Shown: piece after piece, positions 62,900-64,000 of the stretch | Layout: each line of letters begins with the position of its first letter | How positions within the stretch are numbered: the first letter of the stretch is position 1 | Source of the DNA: Brasenia schreberi | Taxonomy: Eukaryota; Streptophyta; Magnoliopsida; Nymphaeales; Cabombaceae | Direction: 5' to 3' | DNA length: 64,000 nucleotides | NCBI GenBank assembly: GCA_036023115.1 | Contig: JAYKKT010000074.1 | Span: 11,809,501 to 11,873,500 of the forward strand | The notes under the pieces: model-generated | Database searches by the model: none | Told to the model about the DNA's origin: nothing | What the model saw: the letters and a program-made list of their open reading frames with translations, nothing else | Program-made: the position numbers and the translations under genes

Positions 62900-63149
62900 A
62901 AGATGACTTGACTTGAAATAGGTGTTTTAGTTCGTGTTATCGTTTTATCCTGGGAGAAAGGCAATGATAATTGCACTTGTTTTGATAGTAGAATGCTGAT
63001 TTTTCTAAGACAAGTCCTTGAAGATGGAAGGGTCGTATAATTGATTTACTTATTTTATTTTGTTTGATATGGGAATGTAGTTCGTCGGTTGACTCTAGCC
63101 TAAAATACATTATGTATGTCATGATATTTATATTTTAGGTTGGGTTTGG

Positions 63150-63360
63150 GTACAACATTATCAACCAAGGGAGTCCAGCAACATGGGCTTTCCACATATT
63201 GAATTCCTGACCTACCAGCAGCGTTGGTGTCGAAGATCTAGAAATATTTTTTGGGTAGGCCAAATGACCCACACTCTTCGGGATACCAGCAACCCGGGCA
63301 TTGAACCCACGACTTTCAACTTGTGAGACGAGATCCATAGCCAGGGGAGCTGCTCTGCGT
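63150..63360 (-). mobile_element. tRNA-derived SINE-like sequence
   Basis: The minus strand carries an A box-like AGCTCCCCTGGCTATGG (63336-63354) and a B box-like GTGGGTTCAATGCCCGG (63294-63310), followed by non-tRNA sequence. No clear target duplication was found, so limits are approximate. Confidence 0.55.
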
Positions 63361-64000
63361 GCATAAAGTCGCTATTTAGGTATAATCTTCCCGTAGAAGC
63401 AAAAATTTATGAAGACCTAGTATTTAATTCTGTAATTTATTTATTTATCAAACTATCACCACTTTTCACTGTCACCACCCACCTTACCGTCGCCAGTCAG
63501 TAGAGTTATCCCTGTCGTGCAGTTACCACCATCAACCACCATTACCATCATATAAAAAGAAAGAAAAACCCCAGCAAAGAGAAGTAGAGGGAGTTCTCTT
63601 CTCCAATTGTCTCGGCTAGATCAATAACTAAAGGAACAATAGTTTACGGCTAAGTTACATGATTAACACACAGCATGCAACCACCGGTCTTTTCATGATC
63701 CCCAAGTGAGAAAAGACCATGTATTGTGTTCAAGCATCTACAGCATGCTCTAACGGAGAATTTAAAATGGTTTCAAATATTGAGTCTAGCTATATTGCGT
63801 GAAACGCTAAAAGTTGACACTATTAACATAACTAGAATCTAGATGGTTTGAATCTTGAACTTATGATTCATGTTGACATCTCAGACACGTCAAAACTTCA
63901 TGGAGTCTTTCACCATTCCGATCCATCTGATTCTTCATCTACCCCATCTCTCCCTTTATCTTCGCAAACCATCTTTCATAGGCTGCATTCAATTCTCCGG
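63361..64000. other. Right edge, nothing recognised
   Basis: Intergenic sequence with CACCACC-rich patches at 63455-63560. No first exon of the dioxygenase could be recognised. Confidence 0.35.

Overview
This window is nuclear DNA of a flowering plant. Evidence: GT-AG introns in plant-type genes, a mitochondrial glycerol-3-phosphate dehydrogenase of the SDP6 type, a plant glyoxalase I, a plant 2-oxoglutarate dioxygenase, and typical plant transposons (hAT, RTE-type LINEs, a copia-like LTR element, tRNA-derived SINEs). The GC-rich first exon of the SDP6 gene would fit a monocot or an early-branching angiosperm, but I cannot name the species.

Layout. 1-2475: left-truncated hAT transposon, minus strand. 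3463-11413: glyoxalase I gene, minus strand, apparently dead (nonsense codon, broken intron 1 borders, one exon not found). Its fourth intron holds a 2.77 kb LTR retroelement (6398-9171) with a tRNA-Met primer site and a CACCA target duplication. Instead of gag-pol, this element carries a full-length, intronless, antisense acetoacetyl-CoA thiolase copy and an 81-bp repeat array. 11932-12114: small hAT MITE. 12749-14936: 5'-truncated LINE. 15927-26435: six-exon SDP6 gene, minus strand, reading frame intact, with a LINE in intron 3 that was itself hit by a TIR transposon. 26.5-32.6 kb: no gene; an old duplicated 1.2 kb sequence and a SINE. 32655-54743: methionyl-tRNA formyltransferase gene, plus strand, seven exons recognised. 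One intron holds a LINE; a 15.2 kb intron holds a hAT element with perfect 8-bp target duplication, a near-full-length LINE, a truncated LINE and tandem duplications. A SINE lies just after its stop. 56966-58793: three 3' exons of a 2-oxoglutarate/Fe(II) dioxygenase, minus strand. 59-64 kb: AT-rich sequence, a long (GT)n-bearing minisatellite and a SINE.

The host genes are not an operon-like set. They are housekeeping and metabolic genes (methylglyoxal detoxification, glycerol catabolism, organellar translation start, specialised oxidation) whose introns have been filled by transposons. The thiolase (mevalonate pathway entry enzyme) is present only as captured cargo.

The most notable object is the LTR retroelement carrying the thiolase cDNA. 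Next come the RTE family (five sizeable copies, all with visible target duplications, plus short 3' ends) and the decayed but structurally complete hAT element with GATACG-rich subterminal repeats. All domain calls are by eye; no database search was run.
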